Below, piece by piece: positions 9,989 to 20,819 of a stretch of 64,000 nt of DNA (within the stretch, counting starts at the first letter, position 1; each line of letters starts with the position of its first letter). The DNA comes from Phragmites australis (lineage: Eukaryota; Streptophyta; Magnoliopsida; Poales; Poaceae). The notes under the pieces are model-generated. The model did no database searches. It worked only from the letters and a program-made list of their open reading frames with translations, and had not been told where the DNA came from. The stretch covers positions 14,572,501-14,636,500 of the forward strand of contig NC_084922.1 of the NCBI RefSeq assembly GCF_958298935.1, read 5' to 3'. The translations under genes were made by a program, and so were the position numbers.

Positions 9989-12760
9989 ATGACTATTAGT
10001 GTTGTGGACAACTGTTACAGAGAAGGTGTATACGGGGAGGTGTTCCCGCTCTGGAAAGATGAAGTGTGGAAGAGATACCTGCATGATATTGTACACAGAG
10101 GTTGGCCTCCTATGTTGCTTGTGCAATAGAAGAATAAGGAGACAGTTGGGGAGATGCAAGGTGAGGGGTATGCGGAGGAGAAGGGTATTGAGGAAGAGTA
10201 TGAGGAGGATGTTGATCCGGATGGTGCATATTCACCGTATTATTCGAATGAATCTATCGGTGAGGCAGACGAGAGGGAACAAATCCCTTCTCTAATTGAA
10301 CAGATGGAGTGGGATGATCGTGAGGCTAACGAATCCCCTGAGTATGACATCTTGGATGATGAGGACGATGCTCCGATTTTCGTGGACTGGGACAATCCCA
10401 ACTTCAACGACCTTATGGTGAATGAGGAGAATCAAGTGGCCTGTGAGTATATGCAGAATGAGGTGACTCAAGGTGCTAGGTATCCTACCAGTCAGGCCAT
10501 GAAGAATGATGTGACTTAGTGAGCATCATCGCTTCAACGGCAGTTTTATGTTGTCAAATTAAGCAAGAAAGGATATGATGTCAAGTGTGTGAATGAGGGT
10601 TGTACATGGCCGGTGCACGGCTTCAAGGGGAAGTGGGTTGATTGGGAGGTGTCGATTGTGGTCGAGCATACTTGCATGATGGATGAACTTGAGCCCAGCC
10701 ATAGGAATATGATCTCATCCTTTGTCGCCAATGTGATATACACATAGATTGTGAACAACCTGAACTACGAACTAGGGTCCATAATTAGGCAAATTGAGGA
10801 GGAGTACTAGTACACTATCAACTACAACAAGGCATCGAGGGCGAAGAAGAAGGCAATCGAGATGAGGTTTGGGCCTACGAAGCGTCGTATGAGAATCTGC
10901 CATATTTGCTGTAGACCGTTGCTCGAAGGAACTCGGGGACATATTACGACATTGATAAGAACCCATTACTGTCCAAACTTGGCAAGTACATCCTGAAGAG
11001 ATGTTTCTTCGCAATAGGGATATGTATCGAAGCTTTCAAGCATTATCGACCTATCTTGTGCATCGATAGTACTTTCCTTACCGGTAAGTTCATGGGATAG
11101 ATCCTAACTGCTATTGGGGTCAATGGGAACAATCAAGTTTTACCGTTGGCCTTCGCATTTGTGGAGAAAGAGAAGAACAACAGTTGGTATTCGTTCATGT
11201 ACCATGTGAGAATGATAATTGTTTGTGCTTGATCGAACTTGTGCATTATATATGACCGACATGCTAGGATGCTCAAGGCAATTTTGGATATGCAAAATAG
11301 AACAGACGATGGCTTAATTGGACCTGTGTGGCCAGATCTACAGAGTAGGTGGTGCATGAGGCATTTGGGTGTAAACTTCTTCCGCCAATTCAAGAACAAG
11401 AACCTCGTAAATATGTTCAATCAGTTGTGCAATAAGACCCAACAGCAGAAGTTTGATGCTCTTTGGAAGACATTAGATGAGTTGACAAAGAAGCAAACAC
11501 AGGAGTCTTTGTGGAGGGTGAGAACAATAGCAGTTGATATTGGTTTCTATATCGTGTGAGGATGATAATTGTTTATGCTTGGTCGAACGTGTGCATTATA
11601 CATGACTGGCATGTTGGGATGCTCAAGGCAATTCTGGATCTGCAAAATGGAACGAACGATGGCTTGATTGGACCTGTGTGGCTAGATCTACAGAGTAGGT
11701 GGTGCATGAGATATTTGGATGCAAACTTCTTCCGCCAATTCAAGAACAAGAAACTCAAGAACATGTTCAAGCGGTTGTGCAGTCAGAACTAGCAGCGGAA
11801 GTTTGATGCTCTTTGGAATACATTAGATGAGCTGATGAAGAAGCAAACACAGGAGCTTGCAAGGAGGCCCATAAGGGGGCCGGAGGACGAACAGTACCTC
11901 TTGAGTCCTTGCCAAAGGACAATGAAGCTGGCATCACATGGAGGACCGAGTCATCTACCATGTCATTTAGCGAGTGGACTGAGAATGAGACGTAGGAGAA
12001 ATGGACTCTTCTCTACGACACAAATATGGCTAGGTACGGTATTATGACTACAAATTTAGCAGAGGTTTACAACTGGGTGATGAAAGGTGTGAGGGGGTTG
12101 CTGTTGGTGGGGATTATAGAGTTCATACTTTAAGGGATATGCACGTATTTCAGGGACTGCTATGCAGTAGCGCACACGACGTTGAATAATGCTAGTGTTA
12201 TTTATGGGACAAAAATGACTAAGTACATGGAAGACAAGGCGAAGAAGGCAAAGATGCATCGGATAAAGATCATGAGAACTGCACAACACAGATACAAAAT
12301 TCTATGCAGAGACAAAGGAAGGAGAGAGGGCAAGTGTGAGAGAGTTATCCATGAGTGCACCATCTTCGATGACAGGTGCATTTGCACCTGCTACAAGCTA
12401 ATGCTACTGGCAGAAGCCATGCTCCCATGTGATTACCACGTGTGCTGTGACGGGTATGAGGATTCGGAGGTACGTCTTTGACTACTTCAAGAAGGAAGCT
12501 TTGTTTGACACCTAGAACTATGAGGTCTACGGTTTCGGGCTTTATGATTCTTTCATGAAGGAACCTAGGTCCGATTGTGTATTCATCCCTGATCCTAACA
12601 AGATGAAGCAGAAGAAGGGACGACACAGGACTATGAGGCTATGTAATGACATGGATGAAGTAGAAGCTAGGCATCATGTGAAATTATGCAGTAAGTGCAA
12701 TAGAACAGGACACACTTACAAGAAATGCACCATTGGTGTCCTAAGTGTGAACCCTGTGGA
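9989..12760 (+). pseudogene. MULE (mudrA-like) transposase pseudogene
   Basis: This frame with many stops resembles grass Mutator-like transposases throughout. It has an acidic N-terminal part (10154-10519, DDEDDAPIFVDWDNPNF) and the MuDR DNA-binding domain near 10540-10690 (YDVKCVNEGCTWPVHG, EVSIVVEHTC). Then come NLNYELGSIIRQIEEEY and the DDE core, with LCIDSTFLTGKF and ILTAIGV near 11055-11130 and a second Asp in IIYDRHA near 11247. A SWIM-type Cys pattern lies near 12350-12420. A CCHC knuckle (CSKCNRTGHTYKKC) lies near 12690. TAG and TGA stops, at least one frameshift near 10870 and a 350-bp duplication show it is dead. Confidence 0.85.
11161..11860 (+). repeat. 350-bp tandem duplication inside the MULE transposase
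   Basis: 11161-11510 and 11511-11860 are imperfect direct copies with a period of exactly 350 bp. Both begin GTGGAG and end with CAAACACAGGAG plus four bases. Both encode the segment with LKAILD and NFFRQFKNK. Because 350 is not a multiple of three, the duplication shifts the frame. The copies have diverged by scattered substitutions, so it is not recent. Confidence 0.85.
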
Positions 12761-13123
12761 AGTAGGTCCTTCTGGGTCTGGTGCAGATGGCAAACGTCCT
12801 CGGGGTTGTCGGTCGCCGGCTCATTTAGATCGATTAATGTTTTAACTCGTGGTGTGATGGATATTCATGTGCACAACATTGTACAATACTGTTTTAGTAC
12901 TGAGTCTATCACTACGTGCGAGGTTGTAACGTGTTAGGTTGTGATTTGTTCACATATTTATGTACGATTTGAACAATCTATTATGTCATATAATATGTTG
13001 AATGTTTACTTGTTCAGTTCCCATGAATAAAGATCAGTTTAGACCAAGTTTAGAGTGGTCTACACTTCTTACTCTGTGTTTGATTTTCATATCCAAATGT
13101 AAATAACTGGTGAACATTCAGAT

Positions 13124-14060
13124 ATGGCACACCTGGAGCTGCTTGATCCTGAGTTCGACGTTAGGAACCGTTCGTACCGCACCGCGGTGTAGGCTGAGGA
13201 GCTCCCGGTACTACGATCTCGTATGTTGGATGAGCTCATGAGGATTCACAAGCGTTGGATTCCGAGGTTTGTCCATTTTACATTTAACATTTTGTACCGA
13301 TTTTTATTGTTATTCATCACTAACTGTATTATGTTTGCAGGTTGCGTGCTGCTGGCCTATTTCTATTGTGCCGATTGGTGGAGGTGGACGTGTTGGCAGG
13401 GGCCTCAGAGGTGGCGACGTGGTTCAGCTACGACATGGATCTCCTCGTGGCCCTTGTCGATAGGTGGCGTCTTGAGACGCACACGTTCTACCTCCCGTGC
13501 GGCGAGATGATACCCACGCTCGAGGACGTCTTGCTCCTGATGGGCCTTCCTTACATGGGTGCCATTGTTGGGGCTAGAGACATGGGTGTGGGCTAGCACG
13601 ACGAGATGCTGACCTGCTTCTCCGTCGTTGAATTAAGGGACGGCATAGCCCTGTTCAGGCCTTTTCCAGGGACTGAGAAGCATGGTCCAACGAAGGCCTT
13701 TCTTATTCAGTTTGTTGTACGTATATCTCGTACTATTTTCTCATCTCTGTTAAGTTATTAACGGAATAAGATATTGGTACTTGTTCCTTTTTTTATAGGC
13801 AAACAACATCCACCCACAGGTAGATGACGAGGATGTCTCCCACCACCTGGAGGCGTACCTCCTGTGGTTGTTCGGTTAGATCATATTCACCGAGACCCAT
13901 GACAACATAGTCTCTAGGAGCATGACCCCCTACACCAGAGAGATTGCATACGTCAACCCCAAGGAGGTCTCGCAGTACAGTTGGGCTTCAGCTATGCTGG
14001 CTACGATGTATCGTAGACTGTGCGACAGCTGCAGAAGGCCGACACCAACGCGATCCTGAC
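13124..14060 (+). pseudogene. Plant mobile domain (PMD, MAIN/MAIL-like) pseudogene
   Basis: Three exons can be read: 13124 to about 13266, about 13339-13716 and 13799-14060, with GT...AG introns between them. The translation matches the plant mobile domain family (often annotated as aminotransferase-like or serine/threonine phosphatase 7 long-form homologue). It includes MAHLELLDPEFD at the start, AGLFLLCRLV and HTFYLPCGEMIPTLEDV in the middle, and HLEAYLLWLFG, QYSWASAMLATMYRRLCD at the end. In-frame TAG codons occur near codon 22, after GARDMGVG, and after WLFG, and the C-terminal part is absent. The gene follows the MULE transposase on the same strand. PMD genes are known to travel with MULE and LTR elements, so it was probably cargo or a second gene of this element. 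Confidence 0.75.
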
Positions 14061-14195
14061 TGTGTGTCCCCTGCTGCTTCAGATGTGATCGTACGAGCGT
14101 ATTGCCATCGGCAGGCCTGTTGTCAACCATAGTGCGTACCAGTTCGTTACGGACGGCGTCGATGGCTCGACCATAGGGTCCTTGTGGTGCAGACG

Positions 14196-16280
14196 TGTAA
14201 CACCTTGGTTTTTAATTTCATAATTCCCTAAATTTGACTAGAATTTAATTAGGGTTTAAATGAATAGATTAGGTTAAAATCTATTTTCTAAAATAAATTT
14301 AATTTTGCCAAAGGTTATACCTTGGTTGAATGCATTCATGTTGAGAATAGAAGCATTAGGGTTTCATTGTGTGAAAAATAAAATTTTTAAAATCTCAACG
14401 TGTGCCATTTGAGTTTTGGAAAAAAAACTAAAAATTTATTCCATAAAAGAAAATCTCTTTTGCTTTTCCCTGGGCCGGATTTCCTCTTTCTCTTCTCGTT
14501 TTCTTTCTTCTTCCTGTCAGCCCAACCTTTTCTCCTCCTGGGCCGAGCCCATCCTCCTCTCTTCTTTCCTCCTCCCCGGCTAGGCCCATCTGCTACCCTC
14601 CTCCCTCTGTTGGCGCTCCAGCCAAAAGCCACCTTCTCCCTCGCGTGGCGCCCGCATGCCTGTCTCTTTCCTCGCGCCGCAATTTGAGCCCGAGTCCTTC
14701 TTGGACATGAACATCGCCGCCCTCATCGAGCCCGAACCCCAACGAACCCTGTCGAATCCGAACGCCCTACGTGTTTCCCTGCCTATATAAGTGCATGCCC
14801 CCCTTTCTGGATCTATTTCACCCTCACATTGAGCCGCCACTGCCCAACTCAATTGTTGCTCGGTCGAGCTCACCACTGGCCATTTCCACCACCTTTTGCC
14901 ACCGCCGACTCCCCCGTGAGCTTCGTCGCCGCCTACGGAGTGCGTGGGTGCCCTCGGTTTCGCGTCCCTGCCATCGAAGCTTCGTCCCCGACGTGCACCC
15001 GTACGCCACCACCACCTCCATCGCCACCGACTGTCTTTCCATGAGCTGCCACCCAAGTTATGCCATCAAACGAGTTCGCTGTGCCCCCTCCTTTATCCAC
15101 CACTCATCGTCGCTCCCCGTCCCCGACAACGTGGTTTTTGCCCTTGTCCGCAAGTCCTCCGCTGCCGATCCCCTTCTGCCACCCTCTCGGTTCAAACCAT
15201 CAGTTGCCAAATTCCCTCTACCTTTCCCAAGCCGTCGTATCTGAGATAGAAGGCGACGATTAGAACCCAAATACCCCTTCAACATCCAATCATGCATTGA
15301 TACGTGTTCCTTCTTAATCCAGTCAACCGCCTAGAGCCATGTTATCGCGCCACGTCAGTCGGCCACATCAACAAAATAGCCGACGTGTCCGCCACGTCAG
15401 TAGCCCTTTTATCCAATCATTTCCTTTTTATTTTAATTTGGGAAATTGTCACTTTTGCAATTAAGCCCCTGAATCTTTTTGTATTTTCTTAAAAGCCCAT
15501 ATCTTTTTACATCTTAGACCCTAAACTTTCCTATATTTACATATAGGTCCCTATGTTTTTGCAAAAGGCCCCTGTCCTTTTTGTTTATTTCAAAACAAGT
15601 CATTTTCTTTTTCAGATTTAATCCAAAACTTATTTTTAGCATAACTTTTTTGTTCTATCTCCGATTTAGACAATTTTCGTGCTCTCATGTTCGTAGTGAT
15701 ATGTACTATGTTATAGTACCTTTTTCATATATGCTAGCTATTGTTTGGTATACTATTCTTAGTTAGTTTTGTTGTATGTTTTTCCAGTATATTTCAAGAG
15801 CAGTTGAGGAGCAATTCGAGAATCTACAGGACCAAGTCTTTGAAGAGTCTGAACATCAAGTTGGAAGAGATAAGTGACCTTGAACATTCTGATCCTAGTT
15901 TTTCAAATGCATTCTTTATTTCAAATAGGCATGCTGTTAATATTGAATCCTATATACTTATAGTATGCTATTCTATATATTCCTTATCGCCTAGTTGTTA
16001 GTAGTTGTTGTGATGGGTAGCTGATGCTTAGCTGTTCATAAGGGTATATATGGGTTGTTGGTTAAACATGACTAATGAACTATGCAACTATGAGTTGGAA
16101 AATTCTGGTAATAGTAATGGAACCTTAGGCCTTGAGTAAAGAGGTGTTTATGATGGTGGTTATAGTTATATTGTTGGTTTGACAATTGTTGAAGTGACCT
16201 AAATAATGATCGGTTCGTAGAGCGACAACCCAAGAAGTTTCATACCAACCATGAGTTTTGGTATAGGATAGGCCTGACCT
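14196..16280 (+). repeat. LTR-like repeat with internal promoter
   Basis: The stretch starts TGTAACACC, a common LTR start in grasses. It runs through an AT-rich stretch and a pyrimidine-rich block (14460-14640) and has a TATA box (CCTATATAAG) near 14781-14790. A C-rich leader follows. Several frames of 60-158 codons at 14580-15250 are low-complexity Ser/Pro/Arg translations of this leader and are not accepted as genes. The part 15300-16280 is AT-rich without features. The 3' end is lost near the copia fragment. Confidence 0.4.
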
Positions 16281-16289
16281 ATTAATTAG

Positions 16290-17545
16290 TGGATTCTAGT
16301 TTTAAATCTGGGTGAAATTCAAAGAACACATTATTGTTGTCTTTGGTGAATCGATGGACAGAAAGCAAGTGTTTGGGAACTTTAGGAGCATGGAGGATAT
16401 TTCACAGTTTAGAAATCGATGTGGAGTATAGATCTGAGAGTGACCAACATAGAGAATAGGCATACCTATGCCACTTGTAGTCTGAATCTGGTCTTTTCCA
16501 TGATATTTTTCACGCACGGCGAGACGTTCAAGATCATTAGTGATATGATCTATCGCACCTGTGTCAGAGTACTAGCTGGCACCAACACTGTAGGACGGAT
16601 TTACAGCAAATGCAGCCGAGGGCTTGTCATCAGACTTGTTGTAGCAAGATGTTCAAGTTTTCCACAGATCTGGCATTCAGGACGATTTGAATTGTTTCCA
16701 GAGTTGCCGTCACCACCTCCTCCTTGAGAGCTCCTGCGTCCGCCACCACGTCCACCGCGATTTCCACCGCGATTTCCACCATGATTTCCGCCACGACCAC
16801 TTCGTCCTCTTCCAGAATTTCCACGACTTCCCTTTGATGCAATGTTGGTTGACGAACCACCATCCTGAAATGGTCCATTGCAGCTTTCTAACCGCTTCTC
16901 AAAACTCACGAGATGAGTGTACACCTCGCCCAGCGTCATGGCATCTGCACGGGTGGTGACCGAGGTCACCAGTGGTTCATACTCCTCACTCAATTTGGTG
17001 AGAAGATAGGAAATGATTTCATCGTCACGAAGTGGAGCACCGGCGGAGGCCAGAATATCATCTAGCCCTTTGACCCGATTGAAATATTCCATTGTTGTTG
17101 TTGACATGTCCTGTTTCTTTAGATCTGCCATCTGCAGGCGTACCTGCATGATCTATGCCCGAGATTGGGCAGAGTAGAGGCGCTCTAAGGTGGCCCAAAC
17201 CTCTTGTGCGGTAACGAGGAGGAGGACCTAACCAAGAGCCTTGTTGGAGATCGATGGCAGTAACGCGCTGAGAATATACTGATCTTGCTGCATCCACTTT
17301 AGATAAGCAGGATTGATCTCCTGCGCCGCCCCTCCTTCAGTGATGGTGGTCAGCATCTGTGAAGGGCACTCTTCGTTGCCATCAACAAAGCCAAGGAGTT
17401 GTTGGCTTATGAGAAACGGAAGGATCTGCGCCTTCCAGTAGAGATAATTATCTCGGTTGAGCTTGACGCTGACAAAGTGGCTCAGCGATGGCACTGGGAT
17501 GGAGCTCATGGTGTTGCTTATGGTTGTGGACACCGTCGAGCCCAA
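16290..17545 (-). pseudogene. Ty1-copia gag and protease fragment
   Basis: Minus-strand frames starting at 17545 read a copia Gag: PVPSLSHFVSVKLNRDNYLYW, then QYILSALLPSI and later STTTMEYFNRVKGLDDILASAG (UBN2-type). An Arg/Gly-rich tail leads to a knuckle reading CQICGKLEHLATTS, where the final Cys is lost. A frame break near 16600 leads into the protease region, DTGAIDHITNDLERLAV (the D-T/S-G active site), and on to HRFLNCEISSML. A TAG interrupts Gag at about 17228. The fragment stops near 16290, so integrase and RT are missing. Confidence 0.8.
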
Positions 17546-17564
17546 GGTAAATGGATCTCTAATA

Positions 17565-17576
17565 GCTCTATTACCA
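17565..17576 (-). other. Primer-binding site of the copia fragment
   Basis: On the minus strand the sequence reads TGGTAATAGAGC. It matches the common copia initiator-Met tRNA site TGGTATCAGAGC at 10 of 12 positions. It lies 20 bases upstream of the Gag ATG. Confidence 0.65.
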
Positions 17577-17779
17577 TATGAAAAATCATATCACAATAGT
17601 TTGATGAAATCACAGCGCAATCATCTCATATATAGCATGTGCCGGACGGCACTGTTCCTTGTCCTTCAAGGTAGGAAACAAGAAACCAAAAATTATGGAG
17701 ATTACAAATAGATTTATTACAGCTAGAGATATACCTATACATATATCTAGATGGTTAACCGTAATTAGATTGTTTAACA
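17577..17779 (-). repeat. Probable short 5' LTR of the copia fragment
   Basis: On the minus strand the stretch starts TGTTAAACAATC and ends TTTTTCA two bases before the primer site. It contains a TATATA-type stretch near 17631. About 203 bp is short but possible for a copia LTR. No 3' partner is present, so the outer boundary is inferred only from the TG start. Confidence 0.4.
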
Positions 17780-18220
17780 TGGTCCCCTTTTGGGCGTTGG
17801 TCCGTGTTATAACTGACCACACAATTTGGTTTGAAATCATTTTAAGCAAAATTTGGTTCAAAATTTGGGAACAAACGAAAGGAGAACAAAAGGACTGCGT
17901 TGTCATCCGTTTCCGAGTAGACTTGCTACGGCGTCGTCCGCGGACATGGTGCCGTGATTGGTACATACGCTTTGTTTTGAGTACTCTGCAAAGCTTTTCG
18001 AACTGCCGGAGACGCTGCAGAAACAAAACGAAAGCATGTACCGTAACCAATATATATATTTATAAAATGATAAGCTCAGCATCGTCGATGCAGCTATGAT
18101 ATGCGGCCGCAAAAGTACACCACTCTCGTATCATGCTCTAGGCCGGAGAGGCCTAGAGCCATCAACGACGAGCACGTATCTTGAAGCAGATCGAACAAGC
18201 TCGATTGATTGATTAATTAA
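17780..18220. other. No gene seen; 3' flank of the LEA gene
   Basis: AT-rich DNA between the copia LTR and the stop codon of the LEA_3 gene. It presumably holds the gene's 3' UTR on the minus strand. No repeat structure was recognised. Confidence 0.4.
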
Positions 18221-18607
18221 TCAGCTCGCGGCGGGCTGCGTCAGCAGCTTGGCGCGCAGCTCCGCCGGGTCCACCTCCTTGGCGCCGCCCGCCGGGCGGT
18301 AGTACCCGGTCACCGGGTCCGGCACCCACGCCGTCTTCTCGTCCGCCGAGGCGGCCACGGTGTTCACCTCCTTTCCCATCACGCGCTTGGCCACCTTCTC
18401 CTCGGCCCTCCGCCCGGCTTCCTTCACCATGGCCGCGGCCACAGAGTAGCCCCTCCTGCACCATCGCACCACAAAAAGAGCTCGTCAATACAACGACGCT
18501 GCACAGAGAAGAAAGATTCCAAGGATATACGTGCGTGCATAATATCATGGCAAATGGGCTCACCTTTGTGCCAGGAGGCTGACACAGCTTGCTGCAACTC
18601 TCTCCAT
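18221..18607 (-). CDS. LEA_3 family protein (SAG21/LEA5-like), two exons
   Basis: Exon 1 is 18564-18607 and exon 2 is 18221-18455, with a GT...AG intron of 108 bp. They encode 92 residues starting MERVAASCVSLLAQRRGYSV. The family (late embryogenesis abundant group 3, PF03242) is small and stress-induced, and members are often mitochondrial. The N-terminus here, with Arg, Ser and Ala and an RRGYS motif, fits a mitochondrial targeting peptide. The C-terminal signature WVPDPVTGYYRPAGGAKEVDPAELRAKLL is complete and matches the usual WVPDP.TGYYRPE. The start is the only ATG giving the conserved N-terminus. A CT-rich 5' UTR and a TATA box lie upstream. No defect is seen, so it is probably functional. 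The intron position after the targeting peptide is typical. Confidence 0.9.
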
Positions 18608-18723
18608 GGAATCAGGGCTGAATTTCAGGTCTCTCTTTCTCTCTGCTCTCTCTCTCTCTCTAAGATGTCTTCTCTCTGTTTTTGTTTGAGACGTGAGGAG
18701 AGATGTTGCAGCAGGGCAGCTTG

Positions 18724-18730
18724 TTATATA
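18724..18730 (-). promoter_or_regulatory. TATA box of the LEA_3 gene
   Basis: TATATAA on the minus strand, about 120 bases upstream of the ATG. It is followed by a CT/GA microsatellite (18630-18660) in the presumed 5' UTR. An ACGTG core (ABRE-like) occurs near 18869-18873, in keeping with stress regulation of this family (inference). Confidence 0.6.
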
Positions 18731-18799
18731 GAGACTAGAGAGGCAGAGAGGAAGAGAGGGAAGGGACCAATGCAAATGATGACGGCCACGGGATGAAGA

Positions 18800-19930
18800 T
18801 GAACAAATGCTCTTGGAACATGTCCAATAAGGGGCAACGCCAGATGGCCATACGAATCAAAAGCGGCGTCGCGACGTGTAGCTCAGAGAGCCGGAGCCGC
18901 ACACGCTTCCTTGTGGCTGACACACGGAGCCGGCCGCCGGTAGGTCGTCTCGGCTGGGATCTGGACTGGTCTGGATTCCCGGAGTTTGTGGGTGAGAGGG
19001 CGTGACTGCGATGTTCGTTTCGGGCGGGCGGCTGAGTGGAAGGGAGAAAAGATATGATTTGTGTTGTGCGTGAATGATGATGGCGTCTCCTGCCTAAAGG
19101 TTCGATGGCGTCTCCTGCGCTAAAGCCGGACAGGGAGATGGAGGCTTCTTTTCTCCGCATGTGGATCTTCTCTGCACGACATACTTTGGGGACCTTGCAG
19201 ATTGATCCAGAGAGAGAGAGAGAGAGAGGAAATTAAGGATTAGTAGGGTAGTAAGCGTTGAAACGTACACTGTACTTGAGGAGTTTAGTCGTATCAAAAG
19301 CCTATTTTTCTCATATGTACAGGCTATATATAGAAGCTTGCTCATTGGCAATTTCTCAAAAGAATCCAGCTCCTAAATGAAGCTATTCCCTGTAAAGAAG
19401 GCCGTACATAGTGACAGTCCAGCACAGTTGAGAAGGTTGTCCCCACGCTGAAATGACCTATATAAGTCTTGTTTGGAATGCAGGAACTCCGCTGGAAAAT
19501 TATCAAAGAAGGTGCAATTCCCAGAGGAAATCTACAAAGACATTAGTTCGAGTGTCCAAACGGATCCTCACGAGGAGGAGCTTGTTGCCACAAAAGATCA
19601 GAGACGCGACCGAGTCCGTGGCGGAGCCACCTTGGCCATGTTTCGTTGACCTGTTACTCAGGTAACTGCTCATCAAAGCTACTGACCATGGCGCGCACAT
19701 GCTTCTCCTTACACCCTTCCTTCCTTCTTCGCGAATAAATCCAACTTCACTTCTTGTAGTGCAGCTGGTTGCCAAATATTGTGGCCAACCTCTCAAGGTT
19801 CTACGCGCCAACACGGACCGCATGCATGAAAAAAGCCGTGAAAGGGCAAACGCCGACAGGGACTGCATGCAGGTCCATTCCGTGGCGCCAATCGTTCGGT
19901 AGCGCACTAGAATATACTGCAGAAATAAAG
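18800..19930. other. Intergenic stretch upstream of LEA_3, no gene seen
   Basis: I see no convincing coding gene. A GA repeat lies at 19208-19228. The frames in it are not protein-like. Confidence 0.4.
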
Positions 19931-19933
19931 TAG

Positions 19934-19937
<4 letters not shown>

Positions 19938-19966
<29 letters not shown>
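19938..19966. repeat. (TA)n microsatellite, left array
   Basis: About 29 bases of pure TA repeat. It bounds the modular repeat block on its left. Confidence 0.95.
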
Positions 19967-19969
<3 letters not shown>

Positions 19970-20682
19970 AAAGCCTATGGACATCATGATTCAAAGAGAG
20001 TAGCGACGTTGGAGTGTATGTATGTATATGTGTGTATATAAACATATACGACGAGTCTATTCTGCGCTTAGTCACAACAGTGAACTACGTTGTGTCACCC
20101 TCAGTTATTATAGCCACCGCAACACTCCAGTTACGACTAAGAAACTAGTCAGTTACAACGGCACATATAGATGAGTTACGATCGCATGATAAAAAATGTA
20201 TAATTACGAGAAGCATTGTAGTTTACTGCTTCGTCACCCCCAGTTACGACTAAGAAAATAGTCAATTACGACATCACAGATAGTTGAGTTACGATCATAT
20301 GATAAAAAGTCAGTTATGATAGCAACTATACTATTTTTTTATCGTAACTGGGGTGTGCGCACCGGTGACCCAGTTGCGATCACAGTTACGACTAAGAAAA
20401 TAGTCAGTTACGACAGCACAAATAGTTGAGTTACAACTATATGACAAAAAAGTCAGTTACGAATAGTAGCTATACTGTTTTTTATTGTAACTGGAGGTGT
20501 GCATAGAGGTAATCCCGTTGCGATCACATGAAAAAAAATGTATAATTACGACTAAGATAAGGTACCCGGTTATGACCATATATGTTTGTAGTAACTGACC
20601 TATCTTATAAGTCGTAACTATACTGATTTTTGAATCATAATTGCGGGATGACGCAACAGTAAACTACAGTACACTTAGACAC

Positions 20683-20685
<3 letters not shown>
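19967..20685. repeat. Modular repeat block between two (TA)n arrays
   Basis: A unit starting AGTTACGACTAAGAAA recurs at about 20129, 20240 and 20381, with a decayed fourth near 20547. Each is followed by GTCAGTTACGA and GAGTTACGATC-type motifs, and spacing is 110-165 bases. Related 25-base sequences at 20082-20107 and 20638-20670 are inverted relative to each other (consensus ACNGTTGYGTCAYCC). A third copy lies inside at 20222-20245. The block lies between two TA arrays, as described for rice Micron elements. It has no coding frame and is probably a non-autonomous DNA transposon. Confidence 0.5.

Positions 20686-20743
<58 letters not shown>
20686..20743. repeat. (TA)n microsatellite, right array
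   Basis: About 58 bases of pure TA repeat directly to the right of the modular block. Confidence 0.95.
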
Positions 20744-20745
<2 letters not shown>

Positions 20746-20793
20746 TAGCATGTGCTTTGTCCCATTTGCATTTGGGACAGAGCACATGCTGGA
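20744..20793. repeat. Near-perfect hairpin next to the TA array
   Basis: 20744-20764 pairs with 20773-20793 over 21 positions with only two G-U type pairs, around an 8-base loop. The left arm reads CTAGCATGTGCTTTGTCCCA. It could be a small MITE, a transposon end or a chance palindrome extruding next to the TA array. No function is inferred. Confidence 0.7.
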
Positions 20794-20819
20794 ATTTACA
20801 AATGGGACTTACCTAACGC

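Noticed and set aside
14580..15250. Several overlapping frames of 60-158 codons on both strands
   Set aside because: They overlap in many phases and translate a C-rich LTR leader into Ser/Pro/Arg-rich sequence with no domain.
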